Source of the DNA: Granulosicoccus sp045106855 | Lineage (GTDB): Bacteria > Pseudomonadota > Gammaproteobacteria > Granulosicoccales > Granulosicoccaceae | Length of the DNA stretch: 64,000 nucleotides | Assembly (NCBI GenBank): GCA_045106855.1 | Contig: JBGCFI010000054.1 | Coordinates: forward strand, 50,756 to 114,755 | Reading direction: 5' to 3' | In this document: positions 37,390-47,169 of the stretch, piece by piece | How positions within the stretch are numbered: position 1 is the first letter of the stretch | How the letters are laid out: each line of letters opens with the position of its first letter | Translations under genes and position numbers: made by a program | Notes under the pieces: generated by a model | Database searches by the model: none | The model's input: only the letters and a program-made list of their open reading frames with translations | What the model was told of the DNA's origin: nothing

Positions 37390-37945
37390 ATGCGTACGTG
37401 ATCTGACCGGCGAAATCGATGGTGGATACCTATAGTCGCCTAGACGCAAGTCCAATTACGGGCGATGCCCATTTTACGAATTCATGCGCGAGGTAGCCCC
37501 GGGAGACAACGTTTTCTCATTCAAGGACCCGATCATTAAGGCTATCTGTGTCGCTACTGAATTCTATTATGAATCGCCTAAGCCCCCATGAGTTCGGAAC
37601 TGTAGGTCCACACTGGAACAAAGTTGGTTGGAAAACCCCAGTGCATTGGACATCAGTACTTTAAAAAATATGACCATCCGAACATATGGTGCGCTACAGC
37701 CGTTTCTTTGCAATAAGTACTCTCCGTTACGCGCGAATGGCAACGGACAACAAGCTGTCCATTTAACTGCGATACCAGATCAGATGGCCAGCCAGACTAT
37801 CTGGAATTTCATAGAGAAAACGTATTTCTTGAAGCGTCAATTTCAAAACGATAAATCTATGATCGATCACTTGAAAAAATGTAAAAGATTAGGATCGCTG
37901 AACTGCATTCAAATATATCCACCGCGTTCAGAAAACCCTACCTAA
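37390..37945 (+). pseudogene. Decayed HNH-type restriction endonuclease (N-terminal domain remnant)
   Basis: Conceptual translation gives consecutive blocks of a domain found at the N-terminus of HNH-type restriction endonucleases: EIDGGYL (37412), FYEFMREVAPGDNVFSFKD (about 37474), IIKAICVATEF-YESPKP, then EFGTVGPHWNKVGWKTPVHW in a shifted frame from about 37590, and CNKYSPLRANGNGQQAV-LTAIPDQMAS back in another frame. A TAG at 37433 stands where Trp is expected, and at least two frameshifts break the gene. The C-terminal HNH part is not seen. The 105-codon frame at 37628-37945 is a surviving piece of this pseudogene rather than a gene. Confidence 0.6.
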
Positions 37946-38277
37946 GATGCGGCCAATATGCAGACGAAGCTTGTAAGTGCCACTGACAAACCGATAACTC
38001 CCGTAAGGGCAGCCCATTAACCTTACCCAGTCCTCGATGAGGATTTAGCCTGTTGTCTGGACAGAGCGCACAGAACCTACGCCGACGTTCAAGTTTGCAA
38101 AACTTGAAACCTACACGTGTACAACCCTTTGAAATATTGAGATTTCATGACAATTTGTGTACGTTGTTTGAAAAAACCATCAGATAGTCAGTTTCATTCA
38201 AAACGCAGCTTGGAGGATTTCCAAGGTTCTTACCCGAACTTGATCAACTCCGGACAAGGCATGAAAAGAGAAGCACC

Positions 38278-39612
38278 ATGATTAGCCAATCGTTGAACAA
38301 CACTCTAACCATGACAGGTCCGGGCACAGAGACAGGTGAAGTTTTTCGCCGCTACTGGCATCCAGCGGCCCTGAGTGACGAGCTGGCGGGAGAACGGCCT
38401 GTGGTGCCGGTTACTTTACTTGGCGAAAACCTTGTACTTTTCCGTGATAATGAAGGCGAACTCGGGCTGATCGACAGGGCCTGCCCACATCGAGGTGCCG
38501 ACCTTTGTTTCGGTCGCCTTGAGGACAATGGTTTGCGCTGTCCATTTCATGGCTGGCACTTTGACCGCAAGGGGCAGTGTCTCGAGCAACCCGGCGAGCC
38601 TCTGGACTCCACTCTTTACAAGCAAATTCAAACCGCCAGCTACCCGGTTGTTGAAAAGAACGGGATTATATTTGCTTATATGGGTCCCGGGATACCACCA
38701 GATTTTCCTGACTTTGATTGTTTTCGAGCACCGGGTACACATGTGTTCGCATTCAAGGGATTGTGGGAATGCAACTGGCTGCAGGCAATGGAGGTGGGAA
38801 TTGATCCGGCACACGCCTCGTTCCTGCATCGGTTTCTGCAGGACGAGGACCCGAGTGAGTCCTATGGAAAGCAGTTTCGGGATAAAGCTGCCAGTACTGA
38901 TATTCCGATGACCCAACTACTGCGCGACTTTCCCCGGCCGGAAATTACCGTTGAACAAACCGACTACGGTATGCGCCTGATTGCACTTCGACATCTGGAT
39001 GAGGTGAATACACACGTGCGAATAACAAATCAGATATTCCCTCACGCCATCTGCATTCCGATGTCTCGTGAAATGAATATCACGCAATGGCATGTTCCTA
39101 TCGACGACACTCATTGCTACTGGTATTCCATGTTCACAAGCTTCGACAAACCAGTAAATAAAGCACTAATGCGAGAGCAACGCCTCAAGGAACATCGACT
39201 CCCGGATTACGCTCCAATTAAAAACAAACACAATAACTATGGCTTTAACCCAGAGGAGCAGCGCAACGAAACCTATACCGGCATGGGCCTTGATATCAAC
39301 GTTCACGATCAATGGGCTGTTGAAAGCCCAGGCCCTATTGCCGATCGTCGAAAGGAGCATCTGGGTACGACAGATGTTGGCATTATTCACTATCGACGGA
39401 TGCTGCGGGCGGCGATAAAGAGCATCAAGGATGGCGACACCGAGAACCTGCCTATGGTTTCTGATACCGATGTAGCTCTTATTTCCGGCCCGGTGTCAAA
39501 CGATACCATCGCAAAGAGAGAGAGCTGGCAGGAAGATTTCAAGAAAGCAGATGCCGATAGACGCCGTGCTTGTGCCGATTGGGATTCGACAATTCCGGGA
39601 CTCACTGAATAA
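38278..39612 (+). CDS. Rieske-type aromatic-ring-hydroxylating oxygenase, alpha subunit
   Basis: A 444-residue oxygenase. The Rieske [2Fe-2S] ligands are C69-x-H71 and C88-x2-H91; the mononuclear iron site is E172-x3-D176-x2-H179-x4-H184, with D176 bridging to the neighbouring subunit. The length and the single-gene form resemble phenoxybenzoate- or vanillate-demethylase-like oxygenases. No reductase or ferredoxin is adjacent, so electrons must come from elsewhere. A GAGAAG Shine-Dalgarno precedes the ATG. The GS-like ligase gene follows 49 bases downstream, a pairing discussed in the findings. Confidence 0.88.
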   Translation: MISQSLNNTLTMTGPGTETGEVFRRYWHPAALSDELAGERPVVPVTLLGENLVLFRDNEGELGLIDRACPHRGADLCFGRLEDNGLRCPFHGWHFDRKGQCLEQPGEPLDSTLYKQIQTASYPVVEKNGIIFAYMGPGIPPDFPDFDCFRAPGTHVFAFKGLWECNWLQAMEVGIDPAHASFLHRFLQDEDPSESYGKQFRDKAASTDIPMTQLLRDFPRPEITVEQTDYGMRLIALRHLDEVNTHVRITNQIFPHAICIPMSREMNITQWHVPIDDTHCYWYSMFTSFDKPVNKALMREQRLKEHRLPDYAPIKNKHNNYGFNPEEQRNETYTGMGLDINVHDQWAVESPGPIADRRKEHLGTTDVGIIHYRRMLRAAIKSIKDGDTENLPMVSDTDVALISGPVSNDTIAKRESWQEDFKKADADRRRACADWDSTIPGLTE

Positions 39613-39661
39613 GTTAACGCTATTTCCAGATGCATCTTATAAAAAGAGTAAATAGTATTTA

Positions 39662-41119
39662 ATGGATAACGTTCAACACGCTATTGCGGAAGGATTGCTG
39701 GCCAAACAAGGCCTACTCGATCACTCAGCGATACAGCTAGCTGCCGATGTCATCCAGCGCATTGAAGAACATAACATTGAAACCGTAAGAGTTCTTTTTA
39801 CGGATCAACATGGAATTCTGCGAGGGAAAACCATCGTTGCCAATAAGCTAGTTTCGGTGTTTCGAGCTGGCATGACAGCACCCTCTACACTGATACTCAA
39901 AGACACGGCCCACAACACAACATTTCCGGTTTGGAGTGCCCTTTCCAGCGCCGCAGGCGAACTGACCGGAGCCTGTGATGTCTTAATGGTGCCCGATCCT
40001 GCGACATTCAGGCGGCTACCATGGTCACCGCATTCTGCCTGGTTAATGTGTGACCTCAGGTTTAAATCAGGTGATTTGATACCTTTTGCCCCTCGCACAG
40101 TATTGAAACAAGCCATCGACAAGCTGGCAATGGCGAACAAAAAACTGATTGTTGGCCTTGAGGTTGAGTTTCATGTCTTCGAGCTGGTGAATCCAAAACT
40201 TGCACACCGCAATGCCACGATGCCAGGACAGGCTGTAGAGACTCGCAACCTTGCACAGGGCTATCAGTTACTAACAGAGTCTCGATATGATCAGCTGGAA
40301 AGCATCATGGATACTCTGAGACGTTATAGTCTCGAACTAGGTTTACCCTTGATATCCATGGAAGTCGAGATGGGCCCCAGTCAGTTCGAATTTACTTTCG
40401 ATCCGTCAGACCCGATGACCCATGCGGATAATATGATCATGTTTCGTACGATGGTTAAAGAGGCTTGTACGCGCCAAGGTCTGCACGCAACGTTTATGTG
40501 CAAACCCAATGTTGACAATGCAGCAGCCAGCGGCTGGCATCTACATCAGTCGTTAATTGATAAAACCAGTGGTAAAAACCTGATGATGCCAACGGCCGAT
40601 GAATCGCTCACCGCGGAGGCCAGCAGCTGGATTGCAGGTTTACTTGAACATGCCTCTGCCTGCTCTCTACTAACAACGCCCACCGTTAATGGCTACAAAC
40701 GCTACCAGCCTCACCAGCTAGCACCAGATAGAATCCAGTGGGCAAGCGACAATCGGGGTGCAATGATTCGAGGTCTTATGAGCGCAGGAGACGAAGCATC
40801 TCGCGTAGAGAATCGCGTCGCTGAACCGGCGGCCAATCCCTACTATTTTTTCGCCAGTCAACTATTGTCTGGGCTGGACGGATTGGATCGAGAGCTTGTC
40901 GCACCTGAGGCCGCCGACACACCTTACGACAGCGCTGCCAGGAAACTTCCGGCGAGTTTGATAAGCGCTATCGACCAGTTTGAAAATTCCGAATTCATTC
41001 GCCGTGAATTCGGTGATGTTTTCGTTGACTACCTGTCCTGTATTCATCGCGCGGAATGGGAGCGATTCCATCAGACTATTTCCCACTGGGAGCAAAATGA
41101 ATACTTTAACTTGTTCTAA
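39662..41119 (+). CDS. Glutamine-synthetase-like ligase (gamma-glutamyl-amide synthetase family)
   Basis: A 485-residue member of the GS superfamily, longer at the N-terminus than the common GlnA core. It retains the metal- and ATP-binding signatures GLEVEFHVFE, EVEMGPSQFEF, SGWHLHQSL, NGYKRYQPHQLAPDRIQWASDNRG and SRVENRVAEPAANPY. Such paralogues (PuuA, IpuC, TdnQ/AtdA1-like) attach glutamate to polyamines, alkylamines or anilines rather than ammonia. The adjacent oxygenase is consistent with amine catabolism, but the substrate is unknown. A 575-base non-coding stretch follows. Confidence 0.8.
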   Translation: MDNVQHAIAEGLLAKQGLLDHSAIQLAADVIQRIEEHNIETVRVLFTDQHGILRGKTIVANKLVSVFRAGMTAPSTLILKDTAHNTTFPVWSALSSAAGELTGACDVLMVPDPATFRRLPWSPHSAWLMCDLRFKSGDLIPFAPRTVLKQAIDKLAMANKKLIVGLEVEFHVFELVNPKLAHRNATMPGQAVETRNLAQGYQLLTESRYDQLESIMDTLRRYSLELGLPLISMEVEMGPSQFEFTFDPSDPMTHADNMIMFRTMVKEACTRQGLHATFMCKPNVDNAAASGWHLHQSLIDKTSGKNLMMPTADESLTAEASSWIAGLLEHASACSLLTTPTVNGYKRYQPHQLAPDRIQWASDNRGAMIRGLMSAGDEASRVENRVAEPAANPYYFFASQLLSGLDGLDRELVAPEAADTPYDSAARKLPASLISAIDQFENSEFIRREFGDVFVDYLSCIHRAEWERFHQTISHWEQNEYFNLF

Positions 41120-41478
41120 CTGTCTCCCTAGTCGTTTCCAGGTCCAACTAGCTGAACTTACTGAACTTCAATTATAAGATAGCAAACTGCCAATAACACA
41201 GCTGAATGCCTAAACCTGTCAATAGTTCATTACGTGGAAACATAGTATTCGTTCTTTTATACCCTTAGAAGGCAGTGCTATTCTACCCCTCTAAAACCTG
41301 TGCGCGCACCGCACCGGGGTGCTGCAAAACCAGCACAACATCAAACATACTCAATGATAGAGACTGTTTTGGAGGCCCGATTCAAAAACAAAAAAAATCG
41401 TCGAATCCATCAATCCCAGGATAGGAATTTTTCTCATTGTGAAAAAACAATGGGTTATGGGAAAAAATTTTGTCGAAC

Positions 41479-41515
41479 ACGACAGCAATAAGGTATCTTG
41501 GTATTTTGCTGTCGT
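41479..41515. promoter_or_regulatory. 10-bp perfect inverted repeat upstream of the flotillin gene
   Basis: ACGACAGCAA (41479-41488) and TTGCTGTCGT (41506-41515) are perfectly complementary across 17 bases, about 180 bases before ATG 41695. It could be an operator or a leader hairpin. The rest of 41120-41694 shows no gene. Confidence 0.4.
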
Positions 41516-41694
41516 CAGCGAAATGTAAACTAGCGAGTGTGTGTAGTCTTGTTCGTTTTTTGCTGCTCTGGCTGAATTTATAAGAAAGTTGAGTTTTTAC
41601 ATTATGTAGAACTCACGCTAATATCGAAAATAAGTCCGATCGATTGGCGGCACTTACGGCTAAATGCCTGCGATATATGCCATAGGAGAAATAT

Positions 41695-43401
41695 ATGGGG
41701 TTCGTGGTAACACTGTTTGCTCTGATACTGGCGGTCATTCTGATCGCTGTGGTTGTGGCTTTTCTTAATCGCTTCTACCGCAAGTCATCGAGAGATGTCT
41801 CCCTGATTCGTTCCGGGTATGGCGGTCAATCTATTGTTCTGACGGGCGGCTGCCTTGCGCTGCCTTTTTTGCATAAAATTGATGAAATCAACATGCGAAC
41901 CATACGGGTTGACGTTGTCCGTACCGGCAAGCAATCATCGATAACAGAAGACAGGATGCGCGTTGATATCGAAATGGAATTCTACGTACGCGTAGAACCC
42001 TCTATGGAAGGGGTCGCAACCGCGGCGCAGTCGCTGGGTAGCAAAACACTAACTTCAGACGGTATCACCAACTTGTTGGAAGGTCGATTTGTCGCTGCGA
42101 TTCAATCAGTTACGGCAAAACAGACTATGGATACGCTGCATGAAAACAGAGCTGAATTCGTGGAACAGCTTACCGCGCTGCTGAGTGACAATCTCAACGC
42201 CAACGGACTCATACTGGATTCGGTATCGCTTACACGAATGGATCAAACACCTTTTGGATCCATGGATGAAAACAACGCGTTCAACGCCGTAGGAATGCGT
42301 CGTCTGGCGGAAGTCATCGCTACCAACAAGAAAAAGCGGGCAGAGATCGAAGCGGATGCAGAAGTATCCGTACGAAACACTGAACTCGACGCCATCAAGA
42401 AAAAATTGCATTTAAGTCTCGAACAGGAAGATGCTCAAATATCACAACTCCTGGAAGTCGAAAAGATAAAGGCATCCAGCGATGCAGCAAGTGCACAGGC
42501 ACGAGAACAGGCGTTGGTAGCATCGGAATCTGCACGCATAGAGCGCGAGCAAGCCACCCAGGCATCAGAACTGAAAAAACAACGCGAATTGCAGCAATTA
42601 GAGATCGAAACGCAGCTGAACAAAGAAATCCACAAAGCCGACAGCGCTATTGCGCTAGCACTTAAGCAGGCTGAAGAGGCGCAGGCACTGGCCAAGGCAG
42701 AGCATTCAAGAACCCATGTTGTATTAGCAAAGGAATCCGTACAAACAGAACGCGACAACGCTATTGCCAATCGCTCTCGCGAGCTCGCAATGAAACGGGT
42801 TGAAGAAGCCGGACAGGTAGCGGAAGCCAACACCGCCACCGAGGTGAATGTACTCTTACAAAAATCCAAGGCTGAGGCTGAAGCTGTTCGCATTGCTGCA
42901 GCAGCTACACGCGAACGAATGCTGGCGGAGTCGGAGGGAGATCGGGCACTTATTGATGCCAGGAATGCTCAAAGCAATGAGCTTATGGCTCACAAACTGG
43001 AACAGTACAGACTCGACAGATTGCCTGAGATTGTCAGTCAACTAGTCAAGCCAGCAGAAAAGATTGACAGCATACGAATCAATCACGTGTCCGGTTTTGG
43101 CAATGCCAATGCAGGTCCATCAAATCATGGTGGCGGCAATGATTCTGGCGGTGCCGCTGCGAGTCCTGGCGGTGGTGATCGCCCTCCGGTTAACCAGGTC
43201 ATGGACGGCATACTCGGAATGGCACTCCAGCTACCCGCAATGAAAAACATCGGCGATTCGATTGGCCAGGACTTCGGTACTGTTTTTGACAGTCTGCAGT
43301 CCACCGGCAACAAGGCGAAAAATCCACAGGACAATTCTGTGGCACGCCCATCCGACCGCAGATTTGAAGAGCCCGATAACAACATTGATTCAGGACATTA
43401 G
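41695..43401 (+). CDS. Flotillin-like membrane scaffold protein (SPFH domain)
   Basis: A 568-residue protein: an N-terminal membrane helix (about 4-25), an SPFH/band-7 domain (about 40-210, with TIRVDVVRTGKQSSITEDRM), a long Glu/Ala/Lys-rich coiled coil (about 210-440) and a Gly/Asn-rich C-terminal tail (about 465-500). This is the YuaG/YqiK flotillin layout, used to organise membrane microdomains. Flotillin genes often sit beside an NfeD gene; none is seen here. A strong Shine-Dalgarno, AGGAGA, lies at 41684-41689. A hairpin follows the stop. Confidence 0.88.
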   Translation: MGFVVTLFALILAVILIAVVVAFLNRFYRKSSRDVSLIRSGYGGQSIVLTGGCLALPFLHKIDEINMRTIRVDVVRTGKQSSITEDRMRVDIEMEFYVRVEPSMEGVATAAQSLGSKTLTSDGITNLLEGRFVAAIQSVTAKQTMDTLHENRAEFVEQLTALLSDNLNANGLILDSVSLTRMDQTPFGSMDENNAFNAVGMRRLAEVIATNKKKRAEIEADAEVSVRNTELDAIKKKLHLSLEQEDAQISQLLEVEKIKASSDAASAQAREQALVASESARIEREQATQASELKKQRELQQLEIETQLNKEIHKADSAIALALKQAEEAQALAKAEHSRTHVVLAKESVQTERDNAIANRSRELAMKRVEEAGQVAEANTATEVNVLLQKSKAEAEAVRIAAAATRERMLAESEGDRALIDARNAQSNELMAHKLEQYRLDRLPEIVSQLVKPAEKIDSIRINHVSGFGNANAGPSNHGGGNDSGGAAASPGGGDRPPVNQVMDGILGMALQLPAMKNIGDSIGQDFGTVFDSLQSTGNKAKNPQDNSVARPSDRRFEEPDNNIDSGH

Positions 43402-43411
43402 ACAAATCTTT

Positions 43412-43437
43412 ATTCAGACAGATTTACCTGTCTGAAT
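43412..43437 (+). terminator. Perfect 10-bp hairpin after the flotillin gene
   Basis: ATTCAGACAG (43412-43421) pairs with CTGTCTGAAT (43428-43437) around a 6-base loop, 11 bases after the stop codon. No long T-run follows. Probably a terminator or 3'-end-protecting hairpin. Confidence 0.5.
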
Positions 43438-43640
43438 GATAATGGCACGAGCAGGATGATCACTAGCAACAGTATTCACCACTTACCATTGTCTGCTGGA
43501 CTATCACTGATGTGATGATGACATTTAAATTTAAACAACTATGACCCCAACTAAAACACACGTTCAATAAATCACGCGTAACAAAAAAAGCTGCCGAATA
43601 CGTTGAATGATGGCAGCAGCAACCACGAGCAAACCTATCC

Positions 43641-44864
43641 ATGGAAATTTCACGACGTAATCTGCTAAAAGCAACCAGTGCAGGAATAATAGGGTCCGCC
43701 TTACCTTTTCATCAAGCGATGGCTGCCGACACGATAAAACTTGGCAGTGTGCTTGATAACTCGGGCAACCTTGATATCTACGGCAAGCCGATGGTGCTGG
43801 CAACCAAACTGGCAGCAGAAGAAATCAATGCCGCGGGAGGCCTGCTGGGCCAACAGGTTGAAGTCACTCAATATGACACCCAGTCTGATATTGCCCTCTA
43901 CACAAAATTTGCTCAGCAACTATCCAGACGTGACAAAGTTGATGTAGTACACGGCGGTATCACTTCCGCATCCAGAGAGGCTATTCGACAAACATTCAAA
44001 CGCGGCAATACCCTATACTTTTACAATGTACTTTATGAAGGGGGCGTTTGTGATCGAAATGTGGTTTGTACCGGAAGCACGCCTGCACAGGCAAACGAGC
44101 CTCTTGTTGAAGCGGCAATGGAAAAATGGGGCAAGAAAGTCTACATCCTGGCAGCCGACTACAACTATGGACAGATCACTGCAAAATGGCTGAACCACTA
44201 CGTCAGTGAACGTGGTGGCGAAATTGCCGATACCGCATTTTTCCCGCTGGACGTCTCAGACTTTGGTTCAACCATCGCAAAAATTCAACAGGAAAAACCT
44301 GATTGGGTTGTATCGGCTCTGGTAGGAGGTGCGCATATGTCCTTTTATCGTCAATGGGCAGCTTCTGGCATGAACAAAAACATACCCCTTGCCTCTACAA
44401 CGTTCGGTGCTGGTAATGAACAACGCGCACTATCGGCTGAGGAAGGTGACGGTATCATGGTTGCACACAACTACAGCCAGGAAATTCAGAGTGATTCCAA
44501 CAAAGATTTTCTGGCAAAGTGGGAAGCCAGCAATGGCGACACCAGCGTGATTCATGAACTGGCAGTCTCGCAATATCAAGGCATTTTGTTGTGGGCCGAG
44601 GCAGTACGTAAAGCAGGATCTCTGGACAGAGATGCCATGTTAAATGCCTTGGAATCTGGAATTTCCATCGAAGGTCCCAGCGGCATGGTGACTTTGGATG
44701 CGCAAACACATCATGCGGCCCTGGACATTCAGCTAATGGAAGTCAAGGATCAAAAACTTAATATTATCAGCACATCGAGCCAACGCCCCCCGGCAGACAC
44801 GGCACGATACTGTGATCTGGCGAAAGACCCCGATGCCAATATTCAGTACGAAGTTGATATCTAA
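43641..44864 (+). CDS. Amide/urea-type ABC transporter binding protein with Tat signal
   Basis: A 407-residue periplasmic binding protein of the branched-chain amino acid/urea/short-chain amide class. The N-terminus has a twin-arginine motif (SRRNLLKA) before a hydrophobic segment and AMA-A. IKLGSVLDNSGNLDIYGKPM and AAEEINAAGGLLGQQVEV are typical of UrtA/FmdD/AmiC-like proteins. The downstream operon encodes amidases, which supports amides as substrates rather than branched-chain amino acids. A strong stem-loop separates it from the permease genes. Confidence 0.85.
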   Translation: MEISRRNLLKATSAGIIGSALPFHQAMAADTIKLGSVLDNSGNLDIYGKPMVLATKLAAEEINAAGGLLGQQVEVTQYDTQSDIALYTKFAQQLSRRDKVDVVHGGITSASREAIRQTFKRGNTLYFYNVLYEGGVCDRNVVCTGSTPAQANEPLVEAAMEKWGKKVYILAADYNYGQITAKWLNHYVSERGGEIADTAFFPLDVSDFGSTIAKIQQEKPDWVVSALVGGAHMSFYRQWAASGMNKNIPLASTTFGAGNEQRALSAEEGDGIMVAHNYSQEIQSDSNKDFLAKWEASNGDTSVIHELAVSQYQGILLWAEAVRKAGSLDRDAMLNALESGISIEGPSGMVTLDAQTHHAALDIQLMEVKDQKLNIISTSSQRPPADTARYCDLAKDPDANIQYEVDI

Positions 44865-44920
44865 GCAGTACATCGTGCAATGAGGCAGATGTAAGAGGCA
44901 ATACAACCGCCCGCGTATGA

Positions 44921-44951
44921 GGGAATCCACGTGTATCGGCCGTGGGTTCCC
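44921..44951 (+). promoter_or_regulatory. Stem-loop between the amide-binding-protein gene and the permease genes
   Basis: An 11-bp stem with one G-U pair (GGGAATCCACG 44921-44931, CGTGGGTTCCC 44941-44951), in the 329-base gap after the binding-protein gene. No T-run follows. The rest of the gap shows no gene. Confidence 0.5.
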
Positions 44952-45193
44952 ATCTGTGTAGGGAACTCAACGCCCTTCACTTGATTAATGTAAGTGTCAT
45001 TGAACTTTGAATCATAAGCGCCATGAATTCTGTGCTTCGTGCCTCGTTGCGGTTGTCATACAACGTCCCGGCTTTGTACCTGGCAACCGTGTCTTGCAAA
45101 CCGATGTTTTTACCATTCGGAATATTGATGATTTGTTTTAGCTGCGACTACCCGGCTGACGATCACGTTATGCGGCCAATCTAGAGAGAAACA

Positions 45194-46060
45194 ATGGACT
45201 ACACAGCTGTTGTACTGCTTGAAATTCTATACATGATTGCCTTTCTGGTTTTATCCAGCATGGGTCTTGCCGTTGTGTTTGGAATGATGCGAGTGATCAA
45301 CCTTGCACACGGCGAGTTCGTCATGCTGGGTGGCTACACAACGCTGGCTTGCTATGAAGCCGGGTTAAATATATTTTTTGCGATGCTGGTTGTTGCACCT
45401 ATCGTAGTCGGTATTATCGGCCTTATCGTGGAGCGCGTTGTCATTCGATGGTTGTACGGACGCATGATCGACACCATGTTGGCGACATGGGGTTTAAGCC
45501 TGTTGTTCGTAGGGTTGGTCACCATGATATTCGGCAGCTCAGCTAAAGGTGTTGCCACACCCATACCCGGCTACCAGATGGGTGATTACCTGATGGGCGG
45601 CTATAACCTATTCATCATTGCCATCACCATTGTGCTTGTCTGCTTGATGTGGGTTGTACTTAAACACACGCGTGTCGGACTTGTCGCACGTGGTGCAATG
45701 CAAAATCCCGAGGTTGCCTCTTCACTGGGATACAACCCGAAAACCATTTACATGCTCACGTTTACAGCAGGTGCTGCACTTTCCGGACTGGCAGGTGGAA
45801 TACTGGCTCCCTTGACGGGCCTATTACCATCATCTGGTGGTGCCTATATTGCCAAAGCGTTCATCACCGTTATTACGGGTGGAGCCGCGATCTTGTCTGG
45901 TGTGCTCTCCAGCGGTTTCTTGTTCGGCACGATCAACCAACTGGTGTCGTTTGCTGCAAACCCCGTTATGGGTGAAATTGCCATGCTCGTATTGGCCATT
46001 ATACTTCTACGCCTTATGCCACAGGGCATAACGGGCAGGTTTTTCAGGAATTCAACATGA
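45194..46060 (+). CDS. Branched-chain/amide-type ABC transporter permease (LivH/UrtB-like)
   Basis: A 288-residue inner-membrane permease with about eight hydrophobic segments. VVFGMMRVINLAHGEFVMLGGY and the cytoplasmic VARGAMQNPEVASSLGYN loop are LivH hallmarks. A GAGAGAA Shine-Dalgarno precedes the ATG. The stop overlaps the LivM-like start by 4 bases. It forms the channel with the next gene product. Confidence 0.9.
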   Translation: MDYTAVVLLEILYMIAFLVLSSMGLAVVFGMMRVINLAHGEFVMLGGYTTLACYEAGLNIFFAMLVVAPIVVGIIGLIVERVVIRWLYGRMIDTMLATWGLSLLFVGLVTMIFGSSAKGVATPIPGYQMGDYLMGGYNLFIIAITIVLVCLMWVVLKHTRVGLVARGAMQNPEVASSLGYNPKTIYMLTFTAGAALSGLAGGILAPLTGLLPSSGGAYIAKAFITVITGGAAILSGVLSSGFLFGTINQLVSFAANPVMGEIAMLVLAIILLRLMPQGITGRFFRNST

Positions 46061-47169
46061 CCGATATACAGGGATCGGTCAGCCGTTTTCGCGTAGGCTG
46101 GTTTATCGCGTGGGCAGTGGTCATGTTGGGCTTACCACTGTTGCTTGAGGATACCCATACCCTCACCGTACTCACTATCTGGTCGTTACTTGCTTTATCG
46201 TTAGGGCTTATGTGGGGCTATGCAGGAATACTGAGTTTCGGGCACGCGGCGTACTTTGGCCTTGGTGCCTACACCTACGCTATTGCCTCGATAAATTTTG
46301 GTGAGAGTACAACCGCCATATTCCTGGCCATGCTGATACCTACTCTGCTGGCAGCGGCCGTGGGAGCCATGATGTTCTTCGGACGGATAAGCGATGTCTA
46401 TCTGGGTGTTATTACATTGGTGGTCAGTCTGATTCTGTTCAAGTTCATGAATGCCACCGCCGGCGATATCTATCGCATAGGCGACGCACGCCTTGGTGGC
46501 TTTAACGGGATACCCGGGTTTCCCATTCTAAATATTCCAGGCGATCCAGGCGCTCAGATCTGGGGCACACCGTTTTACTATGTTGTGGCAGTTACGTTGC
46601 TGCTGTGTTATCTCTTGTCGCGCTGGATACTGTCGAGTGCTTTCGGGCATGTACTGGTGGGAATCCGCGAAAATGAAATACGCATGGAGTTGCTAGGCTA
46701 TAACGTCCCTTTGTACAAGACAGCCATCTTTTCTATAAGCGCCGCCATGGCTGGACTTGCCGGTGCTTTTTTTGCTATGTGGTCCGAAATCGTAACACCC
46801 GGTTTATTTGCATTAGGCCAATCCGCTGAAGCCATTATCTACGTTATTGTCGGTGGCCTCGGTACATTGATTGGGCCGATGATTGGCGCTATGTTGATTG
46901 GTGGCCTTAAACTACTGCTCGGTGAGCAAACTGCCATAGACAACTCATTGGTCATGGGTGGCATTCTTGTACTAACCGTATTACTGATTCCCAGCGGCAT
47001 CGTTTCACAATTTTTTAAATGGCGCCAACGTCGCACTCGTCGGGTTGGCTCTCAGAAGAAATACTCGTCAACACGGCGAAGACGTGGATTCTCTACAACT
47101 CAAAGCACAGGATCTGAGGACAGTAGCCACGCCATTGAAGTCATGGAATCGAGCGGTGGGCAATCATGA
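46057..47169 (+). CDS. Branched-chain/amide-type ABC transporter permease (LivM/UrtC-like) with basic Ser/Thr tail
   Basis: A 370-residue permease. GYAGILSFGHAAYFGLGAYTYA and GIRENEIRMELLGYNV identify the LivM family. The last 45 residues (about 325-370) are an unusual hydrophilic extension rich in Arg, Lys, Ser and Thr after the final helix. A comparable Ser/Thr/His-rich segment links the ATPase and amidase in the fusion two genes downstream. Both ends overlap neighbours by 4 bases. Confidence 0.88.
   Translation: MTDIQGSVSRFRVGWFIAWAVVMLGLPLLLEDTHTLTVLTIWSLLALSLGLMWGYAGILSFGHAAYFGLGAYTYAIASINFGESTTAIFLAMLIPTLLAAAVGAMMFFGRISDVYLGVITLVVSLILFKFMNATAGDIYRIGDARLGGFNGIPGFPILNIPGDPGAQIWGTPFYYVVAVTLLLCYLLSRWILSSAFGHVLVGIRENEIRMELLGYNVPLYKTAIFSISAAMAGLAGAFFAMWSEIVTPGLFALGQSAEAIIYVIVGGLGTLIGPMIGAMLIGGLKLLLGEQTAIDNSLVMGGILVLTVLLIPSGIVSQFFKWRQRRTRRVGSQKKYSSTRRRRGFSTTQSTGSEDSSHAIEVMESSGGQS

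Noticed and set aside
37628..37945. A 105-residue hypothetical gene
   Set aside because: Its sequence contains a block of the restriction-endonuclease-like domain whose other blocks lie in other frames; it is part of the pseudogene.
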